Shown: positions 1-8,093 of the stretch, in pieces
How positions within the stretch are numbered: the stretch's first letter is position 1
How the letters are laid out: each line of letters begins with the position of its first letter
Source of the DNA: JAWKHR01 sp041394725
GTDB lineage: Bacteria; Acidobacteriota; Vicinamibacteria; Vicinamibacterales; SCN-69-37
Length of the DNA: 64,000 nt
Assembly: GCA_041394725.1 (NCBI GenBank)
Contig: JAWKHR010000007.1
Location: 62,001-126,000 of the forward strand
Reading direction: 5' to 3'
Made by a program: the position numbers and the translations under genes
The notes under the pieces: model-generated
The model's database searches: none
What the model saw: the letters and a program-made list of their open reading frames with translations, nothing else
Told to the model about the DNA's origin: nothing

Positions 1-110
1 TCGCGCGGCCGATCGATCCGGTACGTCCGACCCGGCACAGGGTCGATACGCCGTCGGTCCCCCAATCGGCTCGCACGCCGCGCGGCCTCGCACCCTTCCG
101 CGCCCCGGTG

Positions 111-947
111 TCAGTAGAACTTCCTCGTCAGGTTGAACCCGACATACCAGTCGTCGCGCCGCGCGCCGCCCCGGGCGAGCTGCCGCAGCGTCGTGCCGAA
201 CGAGTTGGACACGTTGAACTGGAAGACGTGGCCGCCCGCGCGCCGTTCGATCGCGACGCTGACGTGATCCACGCCGGTGGTTTCTCCGGTCAGCCGCGGC
301 GCGGCCTCCAGCACGACGTAGGCACGCGACCCGCCCAGCCGCCACCGTCCGCCGATGCCGAGCAGGAGGACGTCGTCACCCGCCGTGGCGCCCGCCGCCG
401 GCACCGTGGCGTTGAACACGTAGACGGGGTGGGCGTAGAGCGCGCCCCGCTCGCCGAACCGGTGCGACAACACCCCGCCGAGGCTGGTCGAGAACGACTC
501 GCTGAAGTTGTTCTCGCCTTCGACGGCGACCAGCGCGTCGATCGTGACCGGCCGCGACGCGTCCTGTCCGAGGATCTCGTGCTGGCCGAGGAACTGGATG
601 GTGCGGTTGTTGGTCCGGTGGACGGTCGCCTGCGTGCCCGGCCGGATGCCGTAGCGCAGTTCGAGGCCGACCTGCGCCGCGCTGTCGAGCCCGAAGAAGT
701 CCGCGAAGAAGTCACCGGCGTCGCCCAGCCCGATGGGCCGGGCGAACCGGTGCGTGAGGCGGAAGGCGAAGGCCCCGGCCGGCATCCGGAGCGTGGTCGG
801 CAGCGCCGCCAGCGTGAAGTCGGGTTCGCCCGGTGCCAGCTGGCGATCGGGATCGGAGCCGACGAACTGGGCGGCGGCGGGACGACCCGGCGCGAGCGCC
901 AGGAGCGTGACCACGAGCACGAGGATCGGCCGGACGGCGTGACGCAT
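111..947 (-). CDS. DUF5777-type outer-membrane beta-barrel protein
   Basis: The 278-residue product has a signal peptide over about residues 1-26 ending in AAAQ. It then alternates short amphipathic strands such as VEGENNFSES and HVFQFNVSNSFGTT and ends in an aromatic residue (FNLTRKFY), as expected for an outer-membrane barrel. The pattern matches my memory of the DUF5777 beta-barrel family, whose function is unknown. I chose the ATG at 947 over an upstream GTG at 986 because the signal peptide starts at 947 and the predicted sigma-54 transcription start near 982 lies downstream of 986. The gene follows the sigma-54 response regulator and has its own promoter, so it is a likely direct target of that regulator. 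Confidence 0.8.
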   Translation of the reverse strand: MRHAVRPILVLVVTLLALAPGRPAAAQFVGSDPDRQLAPGEPDFTLAALPTTLRMPAGAFAFRLTHRFARPIGLGDAGDFFADFFGLDSAAQVGLELRYGIRPGTQATVHRTNNRTIQFLGQHEILGQDASRPVTIDALVAVEGENNFSESFSTSLGGVLSHRFGERGALYAHPVYVFNATVPAAGATAGDDVLLLGIGGRWRLGGSRAYVVLEAAPRLTGETTGVDHVSVAIERRAGGHVFQFNVSNSFGTTLRQLARGGARRDDWYVGFNLTRKFY

Positions 948-992
948 CGATGGCTGCGGCGCCGGGGATGGACCGGCGCCCGCCACGGAAAT

Positions 993-1008
993 GGCAAGGA
1001 CGATGCCG
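993..1008 (-). promoter_or_regulatory. Putative sigma-54 (-24/-12) promoter
   Basis: Read on the minus strand, CGGCATCGTCCTTGCC has GG at -24 and GC at -12 with exactly ten bases between them. It matches the core GGCA and TTGC of the sigma-54 consensus. It lies about 46 bases upstream of the DUF5777 start codon, next to the gene for an NtrC-type regulator carrying GAFTGA. The match and context are visible; function is inferred. Confidence 0.65.
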
Positions 1009-1057
1009 GCGTGCGCGGGCCGGATTGGGCGCGAAACCGCGCGGGGCCGGCAGCGCC

Positions 1058-1093
1058 GCTTACGCCGGGCGTAAGCGGTTACGCGCGGCGTAA
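1058..1093. promoter_or_regulatory. Twin palindromes, likely activator (UAS) sites
   Basis: Two inverted repeats stand in tandem. At 1058-1076 GCTTACGCC and GGCGTAAGC are separated by one base. At 1079-1093 TTACGC and GCGTAA are separated by three bases. They share the TTACGC/GCGTAA half-site and their centres are 19 bases apart. They sit about 85 and 105 bases upstream of the predicted sigma-54 start of the DUF5777 gene, the usual distance for an enhancer-binding regulator. They also follow the regulator's stop codon, so a terminator role is possible but less likely given the shared half-site. Confidence 0.6.
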
Positions 1094-1104
1094 GTCCCCG
1101 GCCC

Positions 1105-2484
1105 TCAGCCCTCGGCGTCCTCCAGGCGGTGCTTCGTGAGGTAGTAGCTGATCGCGCGCTGGCTGACGCCCATGATCTCGGCGGCGTCCTTCTTCACGCC
1201 CGCGGCCGACGCGAGGGCCTGGCGCACGGTCTCGCGCTCGGCCCATTCGAGGTTCTGCTTCAGCCGCGGGAAGGGCAGGCGGGCCTGCGCCGGTCCGGGC
1301 GCGCCGAGCAGCGTGACGTCCCGCGCGCCGATCACCGGCTGCTGGGCGAGGACGACGGCGCGCTCGATCGTGTTCTCGAGTTCCCGGACGTTGCCCGGCC
1401 AGGGGGCGTTCGCGAGGACGGCCATCGCGTCCGGCGCCACGCCGTCGATCCGCCGGCCCGCGCGCCCGGCGTGCCGCCGGACGAAGTGCTCGACGAGCAG
1501 GGGGATGTCCTCCCGCCGATCGCGGAGCGGCGGCATCGCGACCGGGATGACGTTGAGGCGGTAGTACAGGTCCTCCTGGAACCGTCCCTCGCCGACCATC
1601 TGCCGCAGGTCCCGGTTGGTCGCGGCGACCACGCGGACGTCCACCCGGATCGTCCGCTCGGACCCGAGCGGCTCGAACTCGCGTTCCTGCAGGACGCGCA
1701 GGAGCTTGGCCTGGACGGTCGCCGCGAGGACGCCGATCTCGTCGAGGAAGATCGTGCCGCCGTCGGCCAGCGCGAACCGCCCCTTCTTGTTCGAGACGGC
1801 CCCGGTGAAGGCGCCGCGGACGTGCCCGAACAGCTCCGACTCGATCAGCGACTCGGGCAGCGCCGCGCAGTTGACCCGGACCAGAGGCTGGTCGCGCTGT
1901 CCGCTCCAGTCGTGAATCGCCCGGGCGACGAGTTCCTTGCCCGTCCCGGTCTCGCCCGTGATGAGCACCGTGCTGCGCGACTGCGCCACCTGGCGCGCCG
2001 TCCGGACGACCTCCTGGATGGCGCGGCTGCGTCCGACGATGCCGTAGTGGTCGAACCGCTCGTCGCGCTCGGTGATGAGGTAGTCCCGATGGGTCCGCAG
2101 CCGCGCGTGCTCGATCGCGCGACGGACCACCACGACGAACTCGTCCACGTCGAACGGCTTCTGCAGGTAGTCGAGGGCGCCGAGCTTCATGGCCTCGATG
2201 GCGCTCTCGACCGTGGCGTGCGCGGTCATCATCACGATGTCGGGCCGCTCGCGCTCCTCGGTCGTCCGGATCAGCTCCCGGATCAGCTCGAGGCCGCTCA
2301 TCTCCGGCATCAGGTTGTCGACGACCACGACGTCGAAGGGGCGCTCGCCGAGCAGCCGGAGGGCGTCGCCGGGGCGATGCGCCTCGACCACCTCGTGGCC
2401 CTCGTCGGCCAGGGCCTCGGCCAGCGCCCGCAGGATCTTCGCCTCGTCGTCGACGATGAGTACCGCGCCGTGGGTGGCGGTCAC
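1105..2484 (-). CDS. NtrC-family sigma-54-dependent response regulator
   Basis: A 459-residue cytoplasmic transcription activator. The receiver domain covers residues about 7-120 with the phospho-acceptor Asp56 in VVVDNLMP and Lys109 in YLQKPF. The AAA+ domain carries Walker A GETGTGKE (177-184), the sigma-54 contact motif GAFTGA (224-229) and Walker B TIFLDEIG (244-251). A Fis-type helix-turn-helix closes the C-terminus (AAEIMGVSQRAISYYL). The GTG start at 2484 overlaps the kinase stop by four bases, showing translational coupling. The same frame stays open upstream through the kinase gene, but that part is a shadow. It should be activated by the adjacent histidine kinase and act on sigma-54 promoters; the nearest candidate is upstream of the DUF5777 gene. 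Confidence 0.93.
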   Translation of the reverse strand: MTATHGAVLIVDDEAKILRALAEALADEGHEVVEAHRPGDALRLLGERPFDVVVVDNLMPEMSGLELIRELIRTTEERERPDIVMMTAHATVESAIEAMKLGALDYLQKPFDVDEFVVVVRRAIEHARLRTHRDYLITERDERFDHYGIVGRSRAIQEVVRTARQVAQSRSTVLITGETGTGKELVARAIHDWSGQRDQPLVRVNCAALPESLIESELFGHVRGAFTGAVSNKKGRFALADGGTIFLDEIGVLAATVQAKLLRVLQEREFEPLGSERTIRVDVRVVAATNRDLRQMVGEGRFQEDLYYRLNVIPVAMPPLRDRREDIPLLVEHFVRRHAGRAGRRIDGVAPDAMAVLANAPWPGNVRELENTIERAVVLAQQPVIGARDVTLLGAPGPAQARLPFPRLKQNLEWAERETVRQALASAAGVKKDAAEIMGVSQRAISYYLTKHRLEDAEG

Positions 2485-4223
2485 GTCCGCTGCTCCTCCC
2501 TCGGGGGCCGTGCCGGCAGCCGCAGCCGCATCGTCGTGCCGCCGCCGGGGCGGGGCGCCGCCTCGATCGTGCCCCCGAGGCCCTCGATGATATTGCGGAC
2601 CAGGGCGAGGCCGAGGCCCGAGCCGGTGCGCTTGGTCGTGAAGAACGGCTCGAACAGGCGCGGGAGGTGATCGGGAGCGATGCCGGCACCGCGGTCCTCG
2701 ATGTCGATGCGGACGACGTCCTCGTCGTGCCGGAGGCGCAGCGTGACGGGCGGGCTGGCGACGGCCGCGCCCCGGGCGGCCGCGTCGCGGACCGCGTCCT
2801 GCGCGTTCGTCAGCAGGTTCACGAGCGCCAGCCGCAGGCGCTCGGCGTCGGTGATCAGCGTGCAGGGCCCCGGAGGTGCCTGGAGCGTCACCGGGACGTC
2901 GCCCGTCGCGACGTCGGTGGCCTCGCACGCGTCGCGGCAGATCGCGAGGGCGTCGGCCGGCGCCAGGTCGAACGCGATGGGCCGGGCGAAGTCGAGGACG
3001 CCCGTGACGACGCGGTTCAGGCGTTCGACCTCCTCGTCGATGTCCTGCGCCGCGACGGTCACCTCGGGCGCGTCGTGCCGGCGCAGCCGCCGCGCGGCGG
3101 CCTTGATGATCATCAGCGGGTTGCGCACCTCGTGCGCGACCACCGTCGAGAGCCGGCCGAGCGAGGACAGGCGCTCCCGCTGCGCCGCCTCGCGCCGGAA
3201 GCGGTCCAGCGCGCCGGTGAGCTGCCCGAACGTCGAGGCGAGCAGGCGGGCATCCTCGTCGTCCCATCGGCCGACCGGCGGCACGGCGCGCGTGAGGTCG
3301 CCCGTCGTGGCCATCTCGCGCATCGTCGCGGTCACCGCGCGGAGCGGGCGCGTCACCGTGCGGGCGATGCCGTAGCCCAGCAGCGTGGCCACGCCGACGG
3401 CCACCAGGCCCGTGACGATGATCTGCGATCGGATCTGCCGGAGCACGCGCAGCTGCTCGGCACGCGACCGGAGCACCACCGCGACCGGCTCGCCCGCCGA
3501 GGCCGCGCCGAGCGGCTGGACGCGGCCGATCAGCTCGTCGTCGGCCGTCGGCTGCAGGACGACCTCGCTGCCGGGCACGAGATCGGCGAACGCCTCCGCC
3601 GGCAGGTCCGGGCGCGTCGAGGCGACGACGCGCCGGCCGGCGACGAAGACGATGTCGCTGTGCGTCACGTCGCGCAGGCGCGCGGCCGCCTCCCGATCGA
3701 GGCTGAAGCCCACGATGAGCGTGCCGACCGGCGAGGGGCCCGGCTCCATCGGCACCGCCGCGACGTGCACGACGCCGTCGCCGAGCGGCCAGAACGCCGC
3801 GCCGTCCGGCGACCCGGTGCTGGCGTCGAGCATGGCCGCGACCTCCGCGTCGTCCGGGCGGACCCGGCCGGCGTTGGCCAGCAGGCGCCGCGTGCGCCCG
3901 AGCACCACGAACACGTCGGCGCCGATCCGGCGCTGGTAGTCGAGCGCGATCGGCTGCACCGTCGGCGGGTGGTCCGTCGCGGCGGCGTTCTTCAGCACGG
4001 GCAGGTCCGCGATGAGCGTGCCCTTGACGACGAAGTCCGCGAACTGGGCGCGCGTGTACTCCGCCACCAGGGCGGAGGCCTCGTCCAGCCTGGCGCGCAG
4101 GTCCTGCTCGGCCCGGGCGCCGACGGTGACGCCGACGCGGGACCCGGCCACCGCGATCGACACGACGATCAGCACGACGCTGCCGAGGAAGATGCGGTTC
4201 GTGAGCGACGACAGCGGCTTCAC
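2481..4223 (-). CDS. Membrane sensor histidine kinase (Cache/HAMP, NtrB-like)
   Basis: A 580-residue inner-membrane sensor. TM1 lies around residues 10-32 and TM2 around 267-288, enclosing a periplasmic region of about 230 residues that resembles a Cache fold. A HAMP region follows (about 289-345), then the phospho-acceptor His364 in VVAHEVRNPL. The ATPase part has an N box (LVNLLTNAQDAV), DRGAGI and GSGLGLALV. It is the cognate partner of the sigma-54 regulator, with four-base overlaps to both neighbours (2481-2484 and 4220-4223). The co-transcribed cupredoxin-like and porin genes suggest an envelope or solute signal, but the ligand cannot be read from the sequence. Confidence 0.9.
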   Translation of the reverse strand: MKPLSSLTNRIFLGSVVLIVVSIAVAGSRVGVTVGARAEQDLRARLDEASALVAEYTRAQFADFVVKGTLIADLPVLKNAAATDHPPTVQPIALDYQRRIGADVFVVLGRTRRLLANAGRVRPDDAEVAAMLDASTGSPDGAAFWPLGDGVVHVAAVPMEPGPSPVGTLIVGFSLDREAAARLRDVTHSDIVFVAGRRVVASTRPDLPAEAFADLVPGSEVVLQPTADDELIGRVQPLGAASAGEPVAVVLRSRAEQLRVLRQIRSQIIVTGLVAVGVATLLGYGIARTVTRPLRAVTATMREMATTGDLTRAVPPVGRWDDEDARLLASTFGQLTGALDRFRREAAQRERLSSLGRLSTVVAHEVRNPLMIIKAAARRLRRHDAPEVTVAAQDIDEEVERLNRVVTGVLDFARPIAFDLAPADALAICRDACEATDVATGDVPVTLQAPPGPCTLITDAERLRLALVNLLTNAQDAVRDAAARGAAVASPPVTLRLRHDEDVVRIDIEDRGAGIAPDHLPRLFEPFFTTKRTGSGLGLALVRNIIEGLGGTIEAAPRPGGGTTMRLRLPARPPREEQRT

Positions 4224-4936
4224 GGCCGTCCACCACCGCCGATGGCGAAGTCCGCCTCGGCCGTCCCGCCGTCGGGCACGGTGATGCGGCGCGGCGTCGC
4301 CTCGCCCAGCTCGCTCCAGACGCGCAGCGTGTAGGTGCCCGCGGGCACGCCCCCGATCGCGTACCGGCCGTCGGCGTCGGTGACCGCGAAGAACGGATGG
4401 CTGAAGACCAGCACGTACGCGCTCATGTGCGAATGGATGTCACACGAGATCGGCACGATGCCGGGCCGGTCGAACCGCACCGTGCCGGTCCGCCCCGGCG
4501 GATATCGTCCCAGGTCGAACGTCCGCACGCGCGAGAGCGAGAAGACGTTGTGAAAGGTCGTGTCGCTGTTCGGGAACTCGACGACGGTGCCGACCGTGAT
4601 GGCGAGCACCCGCGGCACGAACTGCTCGTGGCGCTGGTCCATCCGGGCCCGGCCCTGCGGCAGGTCGTCGAACGCCTGGCGGGGGGCCGTGTCCAGGAAG
4701 ACGACGGCCGTCCGCCGATCGACCGGCTCGCGAGGCGCGGTCGCGAGCTGCGCGATCGACGGGCGCGGGGGCCGCTGGGGAGCGGCGTTCACGCGCACGC
4801 GGCCCCGAATCGATCCGGGCGCGGCCGGTCCGCGGTTCGCCGACGGGGTCGGCCACGTCGCGCGCGCGCGGACCGGGGGGCTCGACATCCAGGCCGTCAT
4901 CACCACGAGCAGCACGGGCATCCAACGCGGCCTCAT
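4220..4936 (-). CDS. Secreted cupredoxin-like protein with carboxypeptidase-regulatory-like domain
   Basis: A 238-residue exported protein with a hydrophobic N-terminal segment (about 6-18). Residues about 110-182 look like a plastocyanin/methylamine-utilisation type cupredoxin, with candidate type-1 copper ligands His129 (TTFHNVFS), Cys165, His168 and Met171 (SCDIHSHM). Residues about 183-232 form a CarboxypepD_reg-like beta sandwich (VTDADGRYAIGGVPAGTY). Such proteins bind copper or act as periplasmic electron carriers; here copper binding is inferred. It lies between a porin (4-base gap) and the histidine kinase (4-base overlap). It could serve as an accessory sensor or as part of the output of the system. 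Confidence 0.8.
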   Translation of the reverse strand: MRPRWMPVLLVVMTAWMSSPPVRARATWPTPSANRGPAAPGSIRGRVRVNAAPQRPPRPSIAQLATAPREPVDRRTAVVFLDTAPRQAFDDLPQGRARMDQRHEQFVPRVLAITVGTVVEFPNSDTTFHNVFSLSRVRTFDLGRYPPGRTGTVRFDRPGIVPISCDIHSHMSAYVLVFSHPFFAVTDADGRYAIGGVPAGTYTLRVWSELGEATPRRITVPDGGTAEADFAIGGGGRP

Positions 4937-4940
4937 GCGA

Positions 4941-6182
4941 TCAGAACCAGTAGAGCAGCGACGCCACGGGATACCCGCGTTCGCGGACGCGGCCGCCGTC
5001 GCGCCAGTCGTGCTGCCAGCCGGCGCGCAGTTCCAGCCGCCGGGTCGCGCGATACCCGACGCTCACTTCCACGCGGCGGACCGGCGCGTCCCACGTCACG
5101 CGCGCGCCGTCGACGGGTCGGACCACGCGGCTGAAGTTGAGTGTCTCGGCGCGCACCGCGGCCTGCCAGCGCGGGTGCCACCGGTAGCGCGCCTCGCCGA
5201 AGACGGCGTGGGAGACGAGGGAGAGGGCCGGCCCGGTCCCGCCGGCCAGCGGCAGGTCGAAGGCGGCGCGGGTCCACTCCGCGCGCATCAGCCAGCGGCC
5301 GACGCCGTACTCGGCGTCGAGGCCGACCACTCGCTCGTCGTGCGACGCGTCCACGCCCGGCGGCAGCAGGGCCAGGACGTCGTCGTCGATCCAGGCGCCG
5401 GTGCTGGCCGAGACGCCCAGCGCCGGACCACCGGGCGGCGCCACGGCCAGCCGGCCGGACCACTGCCGCCCGCCGTTGGTCTCGCCGACGACGGGGACGG
5501 CGGCCGAGCCGGCGGTGACCGCGCCGGAGAGTTCGGCCCAGCCGTGTCGCCAGGTCGCTTGTACGCCGGTGTCCCACCGGAAGGCCGAGACGAGCGGCAC
5601 GCCCGGGGCGAGCGTCGCAGAGCCGAGCGGATAGCTGGGCTGCCAGCCGCGTCCGCGCATGCGCAGCAGGTCCGCGACCGTCCGGGGCAGCGCGTCCGGG
5701 CGGAGGGCGGTGAGGTACTGGTAGGCCAGGGGCGCGCCGGCGACGAGGTTGTCGCGGCCGTAGGCGCGGCGGGGATACGCCCCGAGGAGGGGCGGCAGCC
5801 GACCGGCCTGGATCGTCAGGTCGTGTCCCGCCAGCGGCCGCCAGCGCACGTACCACGCCGCGGCGTCGAGGCCGTCGCCGTTCTCGGTCCGGAGCTCGCC
5901 GGCGAACGACAGGCGGGGGTGTGGACGCCATTCGGCGAGCAACCGCAGCCGGGCAATGCGGAGCGTGTCGTGCTCGTAGTCGGTGTAGTTGAAGAAGGCG
6001 TCGGTGTCGGCCGGGGCGAGGCTGGCGGTCAGCTCCCCGCCGACGGCCACGGGCCTGACCGCGGCGGTGCCGGGGTCTGCCGGGACCTGGGCGCCCGCCG
6101 GGCCGGCCGCGACGGCCAGCGCCAGCCCGAGGGCGGGTCCGATCCTCCGCGCGGGCCGGCGTCCAGGCATCCCGCCCCGCAT
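4941..6182 (-). CDS. Outer-membrane beta-barrel porin-like protein
   Basis: About 413 residues with a signal peptide (ALGLALAVAAGPAGAQ) followed by alternating amphipathic strands and a terminal aromatic residue (SLLYWF). Conserved-looking pieces include LSFAGELRTENGDG and the Tyr/Arg-rich repeated strand pattern typical of single-chain porins and alginate-export-like barrels. I do not recognise a specific family. ATG at 6182 or 6170 are both possible starts; neither has a strong Shine-Dalgarno sequence. It is the first gene of the porin, cupredoxin, kinase and regulator operon, with only four bases before the cupredoxin gene. Confidence 0.75.
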   Translation of the reverse strand: MRGGMPGRRPARRIGPALGLALAVAAGPAGAQVPADPGTAAVRPVAVGGELTASLAPADTDAFFNYTDYEHDTLRIARLRLLAEWRPHPRLSFAGELRTENGDGLDAAAWYVRWRPLAGHDLTIQAGRLPPLLGAYPRRAYGRDNLVAGAPLAYQYLTALRPDALPRTVADLLRMRGRGWQPSYPLGSATLAPGVPLVSAFRWDTGVQATWRHGWAELSGAVTAGSAAVPVVGETNGGRQWSGRLAVAPPGGPALGVSASTGAWIDDDVLALLPPGVDASHDERVVGLDAEYGVGRWLMRAEWTRAAFDLPLAGGTGPALSLVSHAVFGEARYRWHPRWQAAVRAETLNFSRVVRPVDGARVTWDAPVRRVEVSVGYRATRRLELRAGWQHDWRDGGRVRERGYPVASLLYWF

Positions 6183-6233
6183 CTTACCGCGCGCCCCGCC
6201 AGGGACCGGGTGGCGGGGTGCGGGGCGACCGGA

Positions 6234-6239
6234 TACAAT
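6234..6239 (+). promoter_or_regulatory. Possible -10 box for the ferredoxin gene
   Basis: TACAAT lies 34 bases upstream of the ferredoxin ATG in an otherwise GC-rich gap between divergent genes. No convincing -35 element is visible at the right distance, so this is a weak call. Confidence 0.3.
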
Positions 6240-6272
6240 TGTCGAGTTTGGCCGCCGTAATCGGAGGAGAGA

Positions 6273-6533
6273 ATGGCCTACGTCATCACCGAGCCGTGCA
6301 TTGGAACGAAAGACACCGCGTGCGTCGACGTCTGCCCGGTGGACTGCATCCATCCCCGCAAGGATGAACCCGAGTTCGAATCCGCCAAGATGCTGTACAT
6401 CCACCCGGACGAGTGCATCGACTGCGGGGCCTGCGTCCCGGCCTGCCCGGTGGAGGCCATCTACGTCCTCGACGAAGTGCCCGAGAAGTGGAAGAGCTTC
6501 ATCGAGGAGAACGCCCAGCACTACCAGCAGTAA
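6273..6533 (+). CDS. fdxA: 7Fe ferredoxin ([3Fe-4S]/[4Fe-4S])
   Basis: An 86-residue cytoplasmic electron carrier. The first cluster motif is Cys9, Cys17, Cys21 and Cys25 (CVDVCPVDC) and the second is Cys48, Cys51, Cys54 and Cys58 (CIDCGACVPACP). The Cys-x7-Cys spacing in the first motif is that of 7Fe ferredoxins carrying one [3Fe-4S] and one [4Fe-4S] cluster. A near-perfect ribosome binding site (GGAGGAGA, 6263-6270) fixes the ATG at 6273. It is followed after 18 bases by pantothenate kinase on the same strand, with no obvious functional link. The redox partner cannot be told from context. Confidence 0.93.
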   Translation: MAYVITEPCIGTKDTACVDVCPVDCIHPRKDEPEFESAKMLYIHPDECIDCGACVPACPVEAIYVLDEVPEKWKSFIEENAQHYQQ

Positions 6534-6551
6534 GCCGGCGGCCGCCCCGGG

Positions 6552-7481
6552 ATGGTCACGCCCTACGTCGATTTCGATCGCGCGGCGTGGGCGCGCCTCC
6601 GGGCGGCCACGCCGCTCACCCTCGGTGAGGCCGACCTGGCCGAGCTGCAGGGCCTCAACGAGCGGGTCTCGCTGGCCGACGTCGAGGCGGTCTACCTGCC
6701 GCTGTCGCGCCTGCTGAACCTGCACGTCGCGGCCACCCAGACGCTCCACAAGGCCACCGACACCTTCCTCGGCACGCTGCCGGCGCCGACGCCGTACGTC
6801 ATCGGCATCGCCGGAAGCGTGGCCGTCGGGAAAAGCACGTTCGCGCGCATCCTGCGCGCGCTCCTGGCGCGCTGGCCCGCGCACCCGCGGGTGGACCTGG
6901 TCACCACCGACGGGTTCCTGCTGCCGAACCGCGAGCTCGAGGCACGGGGCATCCTGCATCGCAAGGGCTTCCCGGAAAGCTACGACGTCCGCCGGCTGAT
7001 CGACTTCATGGCGGAGGTGAAGGCGGCGCGGGGCGCGGTGCACGCGCCGGTCTACTCCCACACCGCCTACGACATCGTCAGCGGCGAGTTCCAGGTCGTC
7101 GATCGGCCCGACATCGTGATCGTCGAGGGGCTCAACGTGCTGCAGCGCGGGGACGGCGCCGGCCGGTCGCCCCGGGTGTTCGTGTCGGATTTCTTCGACT
7201 TCTCGATCTTCATCGACGCCGACGAGGCGGACATCGAGGCGTGGTACGTCTCGCGGTTCCTGCGGCTGCGCGAGACGGTCTTCCAGGCGCCCGCGTCCTA
7301 CTTCCACCGGTATGCCGCGCTCGACGACGCGGCAGCGGTCTCGACCGCGCGCGAGATCTGGCGGACGATCAACGGCGTGAACCTGCGCGAGAACGTCATG
7401 CCCACGCGCGAGCGCGCGCGCCTCGTGGTCGAGAAGGGCACCGACCACGCCGTGCGCCGGGTGCGGCTGCGCCGGCTCTGA
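6552..7481 (+). CDS. coaA: Type I pantothenate kinase
   Basis: A 309-residue enzyme, the usual length for bacterial type I pantothenate kinase, which phosphorylates pantothenate in the first step of coenzyme A synthesis. The P-loop is GSVAVGKS (88-95). It is followed by the family motifs VTTDGFLLPN, RKGFPESYD, PVYSHTAYDIV and VIVEGLNVLQ. The C-terminus keeps the typical ENVMPTRERARLV stretch. It lies 18 bases after the ferredoxin gene and runs convergent to the thioesterase gene. Confidence 0.96.
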   Translation: MVTPYVDFDRAAWARLRAATPLTLGEADLAELQGLNERVSLADVEAVYLPLSRLLNLHVAATQTLHKATDTFLGTLPAPTPYVIGIAGSVAVGKSTFARILRALLARWPAHPRVDLVTTDGFLLPNRELEARGILHRKGFPESYDVRRLIDFMAEVKAARGAVHAPVYSHTAYDIVSGEFQVVDRPDIVIVEGLNVLQRGDGAGRSPRVFVSDFFDFSIFIDADEADIEAWYVSRFLRLRETVFQAPASYFHRYAALDDAAAVSTAREIWRTINGVNLRENVMPTRERARLVVEKGTDHAVRRVRLRRL

Positions 7482-7496
7482 GGCCGGCCGCGCCGC

Positions 7497-8003
7497 TCAG
7501 GCGGTCGTCGAGAACCGGCGCTTGGCCTCGAGGCGCGCGGCGCGGCGGACCTCGGCGTCCCGGGCGCGCTGGCGTTCCTCCTCGGTCTCGAGGCGGAGCG
7601 GCGGGACGCGGACGCGCCCGCCCTGGCGGTCGATCGCGACGAACGTCAGGTAGGCCCGGCTCGTCATCTTCCGCTCGCCGGTGAGCGTCTCCTCCGAGAA
7701 GACCTCGACCTCCACCTCCAGCGACGTCGTGAACACGGCGGTCACGCGCGCGCGCAGGATGATCAGGTCGCCGACCTTGATGGAGTTGAGGAACTGCAGC
7801 CCGTCCACCGCGGCGGTCACGAGCAGGCTGCGCGTGTGGCGGTGGCAGGCGATCGCCCCCGCGATGTCGATGAGGTGCATGACCGTGCCACCCAGGATGA
7901 ACCCCAGCGGGTTCGCGTCGTTGGGCAGCACGACCTGGACCATCTCGGTGAACGAGTCGGCGGGGGACTTGGCGGGAGAGGCAGGCATCGACCGTCGGGA
8001 CAT
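7497..8003 (-). CDS. Hotdog-fold acyl-CoA thioesterase (YciA-like)
   Basis: A 168-residue single hotdog-domain thioesterase that would hydrolyse acyl-CoA in the cytoplasm. The family helix and strand are recognisable in NPLGFILGGTVMHLIDIAGA, where the usual Asp/Gly pattern of YciA/BACH thioesterases is kept, followed by VDGLQFLNSIKVGDL. The C-terminal 35 residues are charged and helical (EEERQRARDAEVRRAAR). An alternative start is the Met at codon 6. It is transcribed convergent to coaA; 90 bases separate it from the upstream minus-strand gene. Confidence 0.88.
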   Translation of the reverse strand: MSRRSMPASPAKSPADSFTEMVQVVLPNDANPLGFILGGTVMHLIDIAGAIACHRHTRSLLVTAAVDGLQFLNSIKVGDLIILRARVTAVFTTSLEVEVEVFSEETLTGERKMTSRAYLTFVAIDRQGGRVRVPPLRLETEEERQRARDAEVRRAARLEAKRRFSTTA

Positions 8004-8093
8004 CCGCTCGGGGAATCGGCAGTCAGGGAACCGGCACCCCGGAGGTCGCCGCGGCGATCCCCCGATGGTCGAGTGCCGGTTCCCCGGCGGGCC

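Noticed and set aside
4220..4936. Laccase or multicopper oxidase
   Set aside because: Only one cupredoxin-like domain with a single His-Cys-His-Met set is present and the HxH copper-cluster motifs are missing.
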